The notes under the pieces were generated by a model. The model saw only the letters and a program-made list of their open reading frames with translations, did not search any database and was not told the DNA's origin. Shown one piece after another: positions 1-13,711 of a stretch of 64,000 nt of DNA. A program made the translations under genes and the position numbers. Within the stretch, counting starts at the first letter, position 1, and every line of letters starts with the position of its first letter. The DNA lies in assembly GCA_030248295.1 (NCBI GenBank), contig JASANH010000863.1, forward strand, positions 1-64,000, written 5' to 3'. Source of the stretch: Mesodorylaimus sp. YZB2_4. Taxonomy: Eukaryota; Nematoda; Enoplea; Dorylaimida; Dorylaimidae.

Positions 1-286
1 TGGCACATACAGTATGCTGTATGTACGAGGGAGGAAAGGAACCAAGACCAATCCAGTCTGCACTAAATTTGGATTGAAAGTAAATGCGCAAAAATACAGT
101 TTGTGCGGCAGTGCATATAAGCGTGCTGCATGAATACGTAAGAGCTGATAGGTATTTCTTGAATATCCTATGTTCATACACTGTGCGTTAAAAGCTTCCA
201 GATCGCTAAAGATAGCCTTGCCGAGTCAAACACCTCTTCAAATGCCCCTCACACATAGAAATGCTACTTTGAGAGAACCAATTTTA
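1..286. other. No recognised gene
   Basis: The only structure seen is a short imperfect palindrome near positions 5-24 (ACATACAG and CTGTATGT around four bases). Upstream exons of the QPCT gene were looked for here and not found. Confidence 0.4.
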
Positions 287-2126
287 TTGGCTTAAAGGTA
301 TCCGTTCATGTGAAAAGCTAGGACTCAGAATTTGTTTTAATTCAAATCATATTTAGTTAATAGGGTCGGAATACTTCCGAAAAACATAATTTCCAACGTG
401 GTCACTCCAGTCGCTGACCGCTGGTATTTATTTTATTCGGAGAAGTACCCTTCCCCATATCAGTTTGGAATGGATATAATCGAAAAGTGTGCGCGCAAGG
501 CGGCCGCCGGGTGGCCCTGCCCCATTGTCAGCACGGCCGTTAGTATAGCCTATGTTTGGGAGCAGCATTGAAACATGAAATGCTTTCTCGAATGTCCAAC
601 AATTTGCATTTTGACGAGAACATCGTGGAATAACTCTTGGATTTCGGCGTAGAGAAGCTGGTGCACCATGCATTGATGATCTGTCGGTCGAATAGCTCGC
701 TATTGATTTTGTTTTGCCTCAGATTTATTGAGGATTATCTATTTCGGTACCTGCGACTGTGGTGCGATTCGAGAAAACTCCTTGAGCCCTGGATACACGC
801 ACGTATGTGCTCACATTTTCTGCTATTTGCCACATTACTCCTGTTTTAGTTTTCGTTTGGATGATATTCTTTAGTTCGGCAACTTTTACGGGTTCTGCAG
901 CAGCTCTAAATACCAACTGGTTCTGCTTCTTAGGCCAACTTGTGATACACGATAAAAGAAGTGTTTTTGATTCTGTGACTCTTGTATTGTGTGAGACATA
1001 TACGTACTCGTTTACTCCTGTATATTGGAAAAGTCTCTAGCAATGTCTTATGCACAATAAAATACCAAACATCGCTATCACAATACATCAAAAACCCAAA
1101 GACAAATCGTCATCGCCGTTCATAAGAAAAGTCCTACTGTAGCTCGTTTGAGAACGCGTAACAAGTAAACTAAGTCATAGAAAGCAGTGGCTTCATCTTT
1201 CGAAGCGCGTCATGCAATACTCACATTTTAATCCCATGGACAATTTAAGAGCAGGCATTTTGGGGTTATTAGCAAGTATTCCACATCGAGTCTATCAGTC
1301 CGCTGCTCCCCAACGACAAAGCTTCCCAGTAAGGTGTGTTCCATCCGCTACTGCTGTCCAACGTCGACAAGAAAAGTGCAGATCTCCGTACGATCCAAGG
1401 TCGATTATTTTATGAGTTGTTGTATCCCTGAAACACACACTTCTTGCAGTCGACTTATATTTTCAGAATAAGTTGACTTTCACTAATCCTTGTCAATGTA
1501 GTTTTCTTCTTCAAAAAAGTCCTGATGTTACCTTAGCCCCGTTTTTTTATTTGGAAAATCCTAAATCGTTTAGTGCTCACTCTACGCGGAGAGATAAAAA
1601 GCCCAACACTTCATGTCGCTGTTCTAATTTACCGAATCGTACAACACATATAGGAACATGGCATATTCTTACCTGGGCCGGCCTAGCCCCCATCCAACTG
1701 AGCAGCTCGCTCTTCGTCCACCAGCATTCGCAGCCACTCAGCATAGCCCAGAGGCAAAAGTAAAAACCTGCTCTTGTCACATCGTTGTCACTTCCAAATA
1801 AATTCATTATTTCAAAATAAGTTCAATATTTTTTCTTTCTTTTCATCAGTCCTCACACACGTCAGTTTTACGTGGACTGAACCATGCTGGCAAAAGAGCC
1901 AACACGCGGCCGCCTTGCGCGCACACTTTTCGATTATATCCATTCCAAACTGATATGGGGGAGGGTACTTCTCCAAATAAAATAAAAACCAGCGGTCAGC
2001 GACTGGAGTGACCACGTTGGAAATTATGTTTTTCGAAAGTATTCTGACCCTATTTACAAAATATGATTGAAATTTAAACAAATTCTAAATCCTAGCTTTT
2101 CACATGAACGGATACCTTTAAGCCAA
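287..2126. mobile_element. Non-autonomous DNA element with about 230-bp inverted ends
   Basis: The stretch from about 287 to 515 returns reverse-complemented from about 1899 to 2126. The outer ends read TTGGCTTAAAGGTATCCG on the left and its complement on the right, and the inner ends both contain a GCGGCCGCC core next to a GTGCGCGCAAGG stretch. The arms differ by a few substitutions and small gaps, so the element is not fresh. The 1.4-kb centre has only short open frames and no transposase I can recognise. I could not find a convincing target-site duplication, so the superfamily is open. Long-TIR Mutator-like or foldback elements have this shape. Confidence 0.75.
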
Positions 2127-2583
2127 CACCAGGAACAGAACTAGCCATATTTGTATTTAGTGCACTAGGTACTCTAGTTGTTAGCGGTGCTAGCTGCACA
2201 CGGAAACGGCTTCTGACCATTTAAAAATTACATCAGTAGACATTGATTTTTCGCTATAAGACACGACTTAACTCAAGTCAGGAAACAATCACGACCTAAG
2301 CTCGGCTGTCGCTCATGTCACAGCAACCACGAAAAATAAGGTGGTAAAACACGACTCAGCCACGAGGAAAATTGTCGAATTTCGAGCATTCCTGCAGACA
2401 GTACTCGGAGATGTTGATATAAGAGGTCGCACACTGAGCTTGCTTGCGAAGTACGTTTGTTTCTTGGCGGGATTTCAAAAGCTGAAGCCATATCATGTTA
2501 CGTGTCAGTGGCCTTTGAGATGAAAATCACGCCCCTCTAATGATTGCCTTTCAGGGATTTGCCTTAAGAAATGTGCGAAATAA

Positions 2584-3313
<730 letters not shown>

Positions 3314-3513
3314 AATTAACAACACAAGCTCATATTTTTACAATTGTGCTCTTTCGTCAAGATTAGGCATATGCTGCTTCTGTTTAGAATAGGTAGGTAT
3401 AAATATATTTTCTATTCTGTGCTTGAACTTAATGCAACGTCTCGCGGTTCTCAATGGGCTGACACGTATGCACGTTTATCATAGAAAAAATCAGTTGATC
3501 AGGTTAATGACCT

Positions 3514-3880
3514 AGGCGGCCGCGGTGGTGCAGCGGTTCGGCATTCGTCTCCTAGTATTGCTTGGGAGCGAGTGGCTGGACTCGTCCCGGGTTCGATCCC
3601 CAGTGATGGAGGTCGGTTTGCAAACCATAAACCCTCGCTGACCTTGCACACCAGGCCGTGGGTGACTCACCCGGTACCGCCGAGGTGCTCCGAGTGGAGA
3701 GACGGAAGTCAAACGAGGAGACAGTCTTGGCTGTCCAACACCGACAGGGGTCACAGCCCACCTGCCATCGTCCGAGGAAGTCGGTGTCCTGTCCAGGATG
3801 TCCTTGTGAGGAGTTGTAATGGAGGCTCGACTGGCGATCGATGCTCTGCGCGGAACCGACAGCTGGGAGTGTCACCCGTC
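3514..3880 (+). repeat. tRNA-derived SINE, family A, copy 1
   Basis: The head has a pol III A box (TGGTGCAGCGG at about 3524) and B box (GGGTTCGATCCCC at about 3589), about 55 bp apart, as in a tRNA-derived SINE. The body (GATGGAGGTCGGTTTGC, then AAACGAGGAGACAGTCT) recurs at 20.6-20.8 kb on the minus strand and in part at 32.4-32.5 kb. The 3' boundary is approximate; no clear poly-A tail or target duplication was found. Confidence 0.75.
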
Positions 3881-6800
3881 AAGATGATGTTTCAGCCATG
3901 GACTAGGTTGGAAAGCTTGGTTGGCTGCCCTGGGTTTTTGGCGTGGTGCAAAAGCTCCATTGATCACTTCCTCCAATAATACGGACCCAGTCGTATTGCA
4001 GAGGTGCTCCTAGTGGAGACGCACAGAGAAGCACTGTTGTGTTTGCTTGGCTCCGCACAGCCTTGCTTAATGTGTCAATAGATCGGCTATAGATAAAAAG
4101 GCGTGAGCCCAAAAAAGAGATATAAATAGACAAACCAAAGTAGCTTCGCTTCACTGACGCGGCGTAAAAACTTTTCGTCAATTTCTTGTAGTTCTTGATT
4201 TTGTTCATTTTTTCGGATAACTATAACGATGATTATTATACTTTCGATGCTCCAGGCACATGGCAGTGGGAATGTGTCAGTGTGTTTCAGTGCTCTAACA
4301 ATAAGTGCAGTCTAACAACAGTCGAGCACTGAAAGACATGTTTGCTGTACTGATGCAGAAGACTGACAGAATAAAGTATTTCGATGAATCAAAGTGTTAT
4401 TAAAAAGGAGCAATGTGCAATATATTTTAAAAAGTCATATTCCTAATCGATTGCACAACGCTACATCGCAGAGAAGCCGGTTCCATAAATGTACTGATGA
4501 GATATCAAATATGTGTCCATGTCGCAAAAAATATGAAGGTTATTTCTCTGAATTAACGCTGGCCGTATCGCCGACCAGCATCGGTCAGTTTCACGTATTT
4601 GTGAGAATACTGTTTTTGAAATAATCAACTTTTTTAAAGACAAAGTGTGCTCCTCAATCGATGTCGAAATATAAAAGAAAGAGTATGATATTTAGATTCA
4701 GCACTCGCAGTTTAGTGGGGTAGCCAAAATTCTGGACCTCAAGCACGTGTCAAAAACTAAAAAAATCGAGCTCCTTGATTGCAAAAGGGGAGTGGCATTG
4801 CGAATTAAAAATTTCGACCTATTGATTTAGATCCGTCAAAAATTTTAGCTACCCTGCAGAGCGAGAATGCTTAATCTGACTATCGCACTGCATTCTTTTT
4901 TCCATATTTCGACATCGATTCCACTGCTGACTCCGTTTTTTACGTCGGGTTTCGAGCCAGTTCAGGAGACACTTGTATGACATGACTCCATCATTTAGAC
5001 AGTGGCGTATACAAGCATAATAATGGCATGTGTCTTGGCGTCGTTTCTTGCTCAAATCACGGGTACTGGTTGGCGGGAATATGAGAATCTAAGGACACTG
5101 AGAAAGTCTATTCTAACATTATTCTAGCACTGTGCCTCTGCAGCGTCCCGTTCATGTTCGTTCTATTGTGATAGTGTAATACCTTGCACAGACATCACAG
5201 ATACATCTCGAAAGGGTCAGAACGAATATGTCATCTTCAACTAATTATTACATCTTTTACATCAAAGTTTTTACTAGAAGCCATTCTCTAACTGGGCATG
5301 TTAGGCTGCTCGAAGTCCCGAAAACTGCTCTTTCTGGTCATACTCGAAAACAAAATCCCACCTTTCAGACAATGTTTCTTGCGTCAGTAGTCTTTAGCGA
5401 CTTGTTGTACTAAAGGAGGATTTTTCACATACCAGCATCAATCGTATTTCAAAAAGCGACTATTACGTCAATGAACAAAGCCGACAAGCGGATGGAGGCT
5501 GTAACCTAGCGGAAATGTCGTCCGCGAATCTCCAGCATCTTATGCCTCTAAAACTTTGCCCTAAAGAAACAAAAGTGGCACGCGCGAGTCTGATTACGTA
5601 AAACATCCGTCCACGAAAGCACGTGAATGCAGTCTAACATATCAGTTGCAGTCCAGTGCAATCACTCATTCGTCAGTGTCAGTTCCCCCATTACGTCAAA
5701 CTTGTACGAAAAGTTTGCAATAAACAGGTTTTTGCCAGGAGCAACTGGGGTCTTGACGTACTTGCAAGAACAACTCTCGATCTTTGACGCAAACCAATCC
5801 AATTCAAAATAAGTGCTGTAAGAATTTTTGCTCAAGTGTGCGTATTCAGCAAAAGAAAATGTAAAATTAATCTCAATTCTAAAAGTTTAAGCTTTGGAAA
5901 CCCAAACTGCCGAACCCTTTTCCTGTTGTTTATCAAGCACTGATAATTTATTTTTGGAAGAATGTTTACTTGTAAAGAAAACGATGTTTCTGAAAACCGA
6001 AGGAAACGTGATAGTTATCAGCTTCGTAAAAGCAGATATATTTCCTTCAAAATAAACATGCATGTTTTTTTCAAAGGTTATTTGAGCAATACTTATTTGG
6101 CAGGTACAAAAAACACCGCCTTATCCAAATCACGCTCTTTCGAATCGACCAATCAGAAACGAGTATTTTGTTGAAACTGATTCTGAAGAAACAAACCTTA
6201 CATTTTGTTTCGAATCTATTTTTGAATGAAGTCAGTATTTTTAAACGAAATAGAATCCGTTCTATTCTGATTTAAAAAAGTCTTGGCAGCTGATCAGCTA
6301 ACCGAAACGTGCAAGCCGTATTTCACTTCCTACTTCATACCAAGTGAATTGTTCGAAATAAGAAACACATGCTAACAAGAAAGCTTTAAGTTAAAATTCC
6401 ATTAATTTAGTTGAAAAATTGTTTTAGCTCGTAACAGGTTTTTTCTTAGCCATCGTCATTGAGGAATAAGATGTTGAAAAAGCGAGTTGAGCTTTTGGTT
6501 GGCGACGTGGTTTCGTTTAGTTTCGAACAAATTCTGTTGGCATTTTTCATCGGCTATTGGAATCTAGGAATTACAAACTCGCGCGTTTAAAGAACGCTGG
6601 CGCGTTTGGTGCGTAACAGCTGCGCGTATGCGGTAATTGAAGAAGGATCTTGGAGGGAATGTGTTTGGAGAAGGTCAGTGGTTGAAGATTGGTCATTCGG
6701 GCGGGGCACTTCGTAGGTGATCCATTTTTCCCCCAACTAACGAATTTCAGGCTCTGTTTCTCATTTTCCACTTCGCCCGCTGGTCTGCGACTTCTGGCGG

Positions 6801-8564
6801 TTGGACAACTGAATTCTCGGTCCATCGACACAGTTTCTCTCGCGTGCTGTGGTCGCCCTGGTTAAAACGAACGAGTAGCTGCTGTCAATTCGAGTTTTGG
6901 TCCGGTTCCTAGTCGGATATTAGGCCGGGGGCGAGAAAGGGAGTTATTTGCTATTCAGTGCACACAGGGCACGTGAACGTGAGAACTGGTTCAGAGAAGT
7001 TTAAAATTTGCTTCGTAGCTGCTGTCTGGAGCTGCTCGTTGAAGAATGTTGGGCGCGTGTAGTTTCATAGACATATGTGCGATCAACTAGCAGACGCCCT
7101 CCTCCGACCAAGAACAACGTCGTCGCCTACGTTGTCTCCATTTCACTAAACGCACGTCATCCATCGGCAACGATTTGCGAGTTACGGTTTTGGGCGCTGG
7201 TCTCAGTTCGAATTTTTTAACCCTATTTCATTCATTGCCAGCTGAATTCGTTCATACATAAAGAACCTTAAAAATTAGGAAGGAGTATTTCCTTCCTTTT
7301 TAAAATTGCGCCAGTGCCTTTTCTTGTCCTTCTTGGAGTGATCCCTTATAAATCGAACCAAAGCAATAATTGGTGCAAGTCTGGGTGCTGATTCGAATGA
7401 TATTTATCACATATTTTGTAAATAATTTGCTTGTTCAAAGCGGCTGAAAATGGGATCACTTCGCCAGCTATTTTGGCAACAGCGTAAGTGAGCACAACGC
7501 ATGCCCTTGTGTCTTTTATCGTCAAACCTTGATTGAAACTAAGCGCTGTATTCCTGGATGACATTATACAATAGTTTGTGGTGTGTACAGGTCTAGTAGA
7601 AACCCTGCCTGCCAAGCATTACCTTCTCAATGAAAAAAGCCCAGTTCTAGCACACCTAGAGGAGCTGACACAAATAACGTTATCCTGGATACACAAAATT
7701 TCAACCACCCTCGAAGAGGGAATGGCCCAAATTTTTAAGGAGGGTATGGTACCCGAAGAATTATAAGAGGTCTTAAAATTTGGGGTGTAAATAATGTCAA
7801 AGTAGAGATACGTATAATAACTTTTTTGCAAACTTTTATCAGCATATCTTGTGTAAATTAGTAGGCCTGGCCCGTGAGGTCCCCTAACCCTTGATAGGTA
7901 CTCATGTGTACCCTGTGCCCATACAATATGACCTACAAAGTTATAAACTAATTTCGACTCGATCATAGACCTTATGGGATTTTGTAGCGGCTACTTTGGT
8001 ACCTACTGTATATATGGTAATTCCATTGCCGTTGTTCATCATAGTTGATGTGTTCCCTTCACCCTAGAGTCGCATATGGTGATGGATGATGTAAAACATG
8101 AACAGCCCATGCATGATAGCCATCTGTGCTTATATGCACGGTACGCTCCGTGGCCTGGGGTCGAGCGTGTTCCGCGCAAGGGTCGCAGTTACTGTCGAAT
8201 GTTCAACCTGCAGACTCGGACTTTACAGCATCAGTATGTTGATTTTATAAAGCAGCGCATAAACCTTCTTCGATGTATTTGGCTGGAGATATAATACAGG
8301 ACACAGAACACAATATCCGACTCCTCAGAACGTTTGGTCAAAAAAGGCTTCGCTCAGCTCCTTGCTGCTTTTATGATCTACTATTCATAAGAGTAGAGCA
8401 TATCGACCCAGTGGGATGACTTGTGGACAAACAAGGTCTTTTGCTGCCTTGTATAAGCTTAATAAAATGGGCACATTCTTCATATTCTTCCGTACACGCT
8501 CTATGAGATTGCTACCTTTAGATTCTGGTTATTTGTCATTCAGAGCGTTTCACTTTTTGTTCAG
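3881..8564. other. 4.7-kb stretch with no recognised gene
   Basis: Both strands have only short open frames without recognisable domains. The stretch 5.8-6.5 kb is AT-rich. The upstream domains of the CAMTA-derived gene that follows (CG-1, TIG, ankyrin) were looked for on the plus strand here and not seen. Confidence 0.4.
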
Positions 8565-8566
8565 GT

Positions 8567-9709
8567 ATGGAACAAAGAGAACTTACCACCGCCGCCAAAG
8601 TTATACAAAACGCATACCGACTATATAAGCTTAACGCACAGACGCGGCAAAGGCAGCTTGAAATGGAATGCAAAGCTGCTGTGGTCATTCAAACTTATTA
8701 TCGTCGTTATAAACAGGTTAGTACCATTCATTATTACCTGTAGCTCCTGAAAGGAAAGCTGGCTCAACTGCTGATTCAAGCAACCGCACAAAATTCTCAA
8801 GAAAAACATACAGCTTCCACGAATAGCAGCAATAATCTCTGTTGATTCCTACCATTGGCTAAGCTATTTTAAAAGCATTTTACACAACTATCTCTTAGTT
8901 CCAAAAAAAATGACTCGCCTCCCGCAGAATTGAAACATTTTTGACAAGATTATTCATTTTTGTTGACACAGTACATTCCAGTTTGATCATGAGTCAAGAT
9001 GTCCCTCTTCAAATAAACTTTTTCTGTTCAGTATTGTTACTCCAAAAAATTGCATCAAGCGGCCGCTCTAATACAAAGACAATTCCGGCTTTACAAATCG
9101 ACTAAAAGAAAATCTGACCAACATTCTCAGGAAATCAAGTCCAGTGACGTCGATTCGACACAAGAACAACCTCTGATTCAAGCTTTCACTGAATTTCTGG
9201 AGAATACGACCAAAAGTGAAGGATGCATACAAGACCACAACGGGGTCACTGGTCCAAATGTTGACAATCACTGCTGCCCCTCTTGCTCCATTGATGACGA
9301 GTATTGGGATGCCAAAAGACAACAGGCTGCCATGCGAATTCAACACGCTTTCAGGTCGGTATTGATTTGTACCAATATGGATTGGAAATGTGGCAGAAAA
9401 TTTCTAAAACATTTTGTTTTTTACATTTTAATTTTGTTAAACTTTTAAAAATGATCTTAATTCTAATTTTTTCTCTCAATCTGAAAACTCATTGAATCCA
9501 GCTCAGCTATCTTGGAATGAACACTTTTCAGAGGCCATCGGAAGCGTCTAGCTGCAGCTGCTGGACCAGCCAAAAAACTTCGGAGATGCTCCGCAAGCAG
9601 GTAAAAGTCAATTTTCTTTCCCTCTTTTCTATGACATGCAAATTTTGTATTTTATTTTTATAGCATCCACATAAGACCCGAAACATTGTCACCCCAGCTG
9701 CAAGCGTGA
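8567..9709 (+). CDS. Short IQ-motif protein derived from the CAMTA C-terminus (4 exons)
   Basis: Exons 8567-8716 (acceptor before 8565), 9032-9354, 9532-9600 and 9664-9709 join in phase to about 195 aa from an in-frame ATG lying two bases after the acceptor. It has IQ motifs AAKVIQNAYRLYK, AAVVIQTYYRRYK and AALIQRQFRLYK, then a FLEN segment and QAAMRIQHAFRGHRKR. The same order occurs in the main CAMTA gene at 54.3-55.5 kb. Intron phases are the same, and the exon carrying GHRKR is 69 nt in both. This is therefore a genomic duplication, not a retrocopy. It keeps reading frame and splice sites and ends in its own short tail. DNA-binding, TIG and ankyrin parts are absent nearby. It could be a stand-alone calmodulin-binding protein, or a relic that needs an upstream exon. 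An AATAAA lies at about 9930. Confidence 0.75.
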
Positions 9710-11325
9710 TCTGGTCAGAGCCATTCTATCGGAGTCTGTCTATAACTACCCGCAATATGGTTATGCAGATGATACGGTTATATGACGTGTATCTGTAATA
9801 TTTCTAGTGCAGTCATTCAAACTACGCAAGTCGCTGTGATTCGCTTTTCTGGGTGCTATGACTCGCTGTAACTGTTACTGCCTGATCTTATGGCCTGGGG
9901 TGAACAAGGAGTAGATTAGAAAATGGCTGAATAAACTGACCATTTGCGATCGTGCAATCATCTCGCGTGTGTGTATACTGTGTATAGCAGTCTTTCAACT
10001 GGGTATCAGGCTATAGCACAATTACTGTTCTCTAACGCTTGGCCATTGTCGCCGCAACATCAAAATATTTGAAAATATCTTTTTGTTGCACCGTTTGCGC
10101 TGGAGCGAGATATACGGGTATCGCAGAATGATCCTAAGAGTGCCTAAGATACAGTGCCTCTGGACTAGCGTTGATACAGTTAACTGAAACTGAGACTGAT
10201 TTTATTTGGAGATTCACTTAAGTTAGCCTGAAACAAACAAAATCTTTTCTCCGAAACTGTATCAACGCTATTCTGGACACGTTCCTTCTGCGTCAGATGA
10301 CCCTACTCGAAAAGCGAACAATGCATTTTGATGGGGCGAGGATTTACCGTATCACAGAAACTCTACCATACCTGATGGCTAAGCGATGGTTTTTCTGCAG
10401 TAGTTCGTGTTGTCGATTTACGTACAGCACTTGATTGTTCTCCGAGTTCAAGGGACCGAACTATCTAGTCTCCACTACGGCGAGAGCTCTGGGAAGAATG
10501 CAAGCAGGGGTCCCGAGAACCTGATTTTGTTTTTAAAATCCTTGGCTCGCCCTAGGGCAAACTATGGTTGACCAGGAGGTGTATCAAGCCAGGAAAGAAT
10601 CTTATTAGTCCAGAACCTTGTGGTGATTTTATCATTGCTAACACACCACAGGGGCTGTATATAGACTCTCAATTCAGGGAGCTGCTGCACGTTTCGGCCG
10701 TAAAAGAAGTTCTTACAGACCTGGGACCGAAGGGCAAACGATCCGTTCAGACCAGGAACTCAAGACCGTTCCTCAACCAACGTCTGCAAATCAAACCAGT
10801 CACTCTAACTGGAACTCGCTCTCACGTCGCCGTCTGACATGACTGTTCACGAAGAAGAGCAATCTCGAGACTGACCTCACTACGGTAATCATGGATTATG
10901 TTGCAGTCTACCGTGTCTGCTGGTCGCCTGCTCTGGCCATGGCCATAGCCACCTAGCTTTAAGTGTGAGCGTATACTCGGAGGATTCAAACTCCAACTGT
11001 GACATCCGCTCTCATAGCAAGTCTCGTGCATGCCCCTGACTTATTTGCCTACGTACGAAGCAGACCAGGTCCCTGAACCAGTACACTGATTGGTGCGGAT
11101 TAGTCCACCAAGGATTATTACATTCTCTGCGATTTGAAAAACTGATTATGAATCGGGCACACTAGCCGTGCTGCGACTCGCAGCGTGCAATCACCCTCAG
11201 CTTTAGTAACAAATGTCGGGGTGGCCGGGTCACAAATCTTACTGTATTCGATTCAATATTTACTGGTCCTGTCTTTCTGCCATTCACTGCCCGACAGTCA
11301 TCATCCTTAAAGCACTTTAGTTGAC
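9710..11325. other. Intergenic, contains one small MITE
   Basis: Apart from the 105-bp inverted-repeat element at 10166-10270 I see no gene. A plus-strand open frame at 10568-10837 (89 aa) shows no recognisable domain or splice context. Confidence 0.4.
10166..10270. mobile_element. 105-bp MITE, hAT-like
   Basis: Perfect 16-bp terminal inverted repeats, TAGCGTTGATACAGTT at 10166-10181 and its complement at 10255-10270, enclose about 70 bp. The flanks are CTCTGGAC (10158-10165) and TTCTGGAC (10271-10278), an 8-bp duplication with one mismatch. An 8-bp duplication with a TAG-type terminus is what hAT transposase leaves. Too short to encode anything. Confidence 0.8.
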
Positions 11326-13711
11326 CTAATAGAAACCGACGACATAATCGACGATATAGCGATAGGCCGATTGGGCGCGGTGGGCAGCCATGCCAGAGGT
11401 AACGACGGATCTGTAATAGGTGCCTGTGTACCCACCAAAAGCGCATAACATCTTATTCTGGTAATCTTGAGCCCCTAGCCACTTGGCCGCTTCAGCGTAG
11501 ACATAATTGTTGTAGACGATGAAATACTTGCCGTAGGTTCCAAACCACGTGCCCCACGAGTCGGCCAAGTTAGGATCGAAATTGCGCAACTGATTGTCTA
11601 GTTCTTTTTGAGCCTTCTTTCTCAACTCTAAGGCTTGAACGACATCGCGGCGCGACCAGGACACAAAGACACGTTCACTGCCCTTAGTGTGGACCCAATG
11701 CTGGCCGTATTTGGTATTGCACGGGTTGTCCCTGTCGTATTCGACACCCTTGTACACCACGACCAGCCAGTTGAGCCAGAAGTACTTGGTATTGAGGAAG
11801 CTATTAACAGCCACTCGTTTGGCATTTATCTCTTTCGATCCTAAGCACGCTTGATTCGAACCAGTCAGCTCCTTCTCCAAGACATCGCACCGTTCGTTCA
11901 AGTCTTTTTCATTGGTTGCATTGAATGTCGGGTTGGCCGCAATTTCGTCCAATTGTTTCTGGAAAACAGGCACAAATTCTTCATCGATGCTGGTGAATTT
12001 CTCCTCGTATTTGGCTAGTTCAGCGATGATTTCTTTGACCCAAATCTCTGAAAAGGCGTTTTCTGCGTCTTATTTGTTCTGAGGGTTCGTTCTTGTTATA
12101 CAGTACTTTCGAACAATACTGTACACCAGGAAACAGAATTTCTGAAAGGCGTCCTGTAGTGGGTGCAGACTTCTTACTCGAAAATGGTCCCCCGGGGCCT
12201 TAGTTGCGGCTCAGGCTTGCCTTGTTTTCGCTTTGACTAAATTTGATTGTTGTTACTTGAATCTGTCTATGCCGTCAAAAGACCTTGCTGCCATGATTTT
12301 GCTGTTAATTACGAAAAATGCTCAAGAATCTGCGCCTCTACTCTAGAAATTCACTGTAAGTTTCCTTTGACTGCCTCCTACTTAAATCTCGTGTCCCCGG
12401 GGGAGACTTTCGAGTAAATATGATAAGTTAGTCTAAGGCTTGTTAGTTCAAGTTCCGCTCTGAGGCTCTAAATTTTCAGGCTTATTTATTTCGCCCGCCA
12501 TTTTCCCGCCGTATGCTTTACTTCCTCCCTGCGAAGCAACACGCATTTTTGGATACTCACCCGTTTGATTCAAACTGTGCGCAGTTCCAGTGTCCTCAGT
12601 GCCATGTAAGGCACCAAAGCAGGCGCTTCTCAACGTGGCCAGTGTGTAAGCGTTGTGGGTGATCCTTTGGAACCACCCCATGATGGCTTTGTAGTCCATC
12701 TTATAGTGCACAATGATGGACTTGATCATGTGAGGCTGGTCTTCTGGTCCTGGATTGACTATGATTCTGTGCAATTTCTCCAAGGCTTGCATTGGCTCAA
12801 TGCTATGGTCAGTGCAGGCTTCGTGGAACGATCGCTTGTAACCAGCGGATGTTGGCACCTCAGCCAGGTTGTGGTACTTCCTGTAGACATTCTCCAAATT
12901 ACTGCGGACCTTCTGGTAAGGATTGATGGCCTGATAGAAATCGATTTTGGTTTCAAGTTGTTCGATCTGGCGTTGGACTTGGTCAAATCGACCGTGCATT
13001 TCCTTGAAACCATTTTTGATTGCCACCAATTCGGGCGAGTCTTCTTTGGGCACGAACATGGTGATGAAGGCGAAAGCGATACCGATTCCACCCAGGGCTG
13101 GCCCGATGTTCTTTGCAATACTCTGAAAAGCAGCTGAAACTCTTTGACATCTGTCCATCAAGTGATGTACAGAAAACAGGGGTGCCAAACACTGGGTCAC
13201 CAGAAGGGTCTGGTATCCTCTCCAGGCTACAGTATGTTCGACCCAACTGCTCTTCTCTATCACTCACTCTATTCGGCGCCCCTACCCACAGGCGTCAGGT
13301 GACTGACTGACTTACCGCCAGGGTCTTTCCCATAGTCTTGCCCACTTGAAGCAGCGCTTTATGGTTTTCGAAGAATTCTTTTCCAACTTCGTAGACCTGT
13401 TTCCCCACTTCGTACACTTCCTTTCCCACCTCATACGCCTCTTTTCCGACATCTATCAAATCCTTGACATTGACTGGCCCATCTTTCATTTCGTAGATTT
13501 TATTGAAGACATCCTGCACCTTTCCAGCCACTGCAGTGCCGTTGCTTATCAGTTCTACGACCTGGGTCATGTTAGTTTTCCCACGACGGTTAAATTTGGC
13601 CACATGGTAGAAGAAGATATGATCAGCCGAGGTGCTGTATATGTCTACCTGGTCGCTGGTCGTGCCCACACCTAGCAGAACAGCAACAAAGACGAGATGG
13701 GTTAAAATCAT
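11326..13711 (-). CDS. Secreted protein, distantly Rapunzel-like (3 exons, about 559 aa)
   Basis: Exons 13711-13316, 13122-12561 and 12047-11326 join in phases 0 and 1 to 560 codons including stop. The start at 13711 gives a clear signal peptide (MILTHLVFVAVLLGVG). Residues about 88-112 contain a YEVGKEV-type 7-residue repeat, probably helical. Exon 2 opens with a hydrophobic stretch (GIGIAFAFITMFV, about residues 143-155). A VPKEDSPELVAIKNGFKEM-type segment and a heptad-like coiled coil follow. That layout recalls vertebrate Rapunzel proteins, from memory of the family and not a database match. Exon 3 is rich in Trp and Tyr and has several Cys. The helical repeat, hydrophobic hairpin and coiled coil would also suit a membrane-active protein, but there is no direct sign of that. 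Function unknown. Confidence 0.7.
12174..12417. mobile_element. Degenerate MITE in intron 2 of the Rapunzel-like gene
   Basis: Inverted ends of about 24 bp (TTACTCGAAAATGG then TCCCCCGGGG on the left, complement on the right at 12394-12417) bound a 244-bp element inside the 12048-12560 intron. The ends resemble those of the better preserved element at 28.07-28.54 kb (CCCGGGG followed by TTTCGAG), so the two are probably one family. Confidence 0.55.

Noticed and set aside
2341-2523. Upstream QPCT exon
   Set aside because: The 60-aa frame lacks any QPCT first-half motif and has no fitting donor for the 2614 exon.
13346-13675. Plus-strand 109-aa hydrophobic frame
   Set aside because: It is the antisense shadow of exon 1 of the Rapunzel-like gene, whose repeat produces a long open frame on the other strand.
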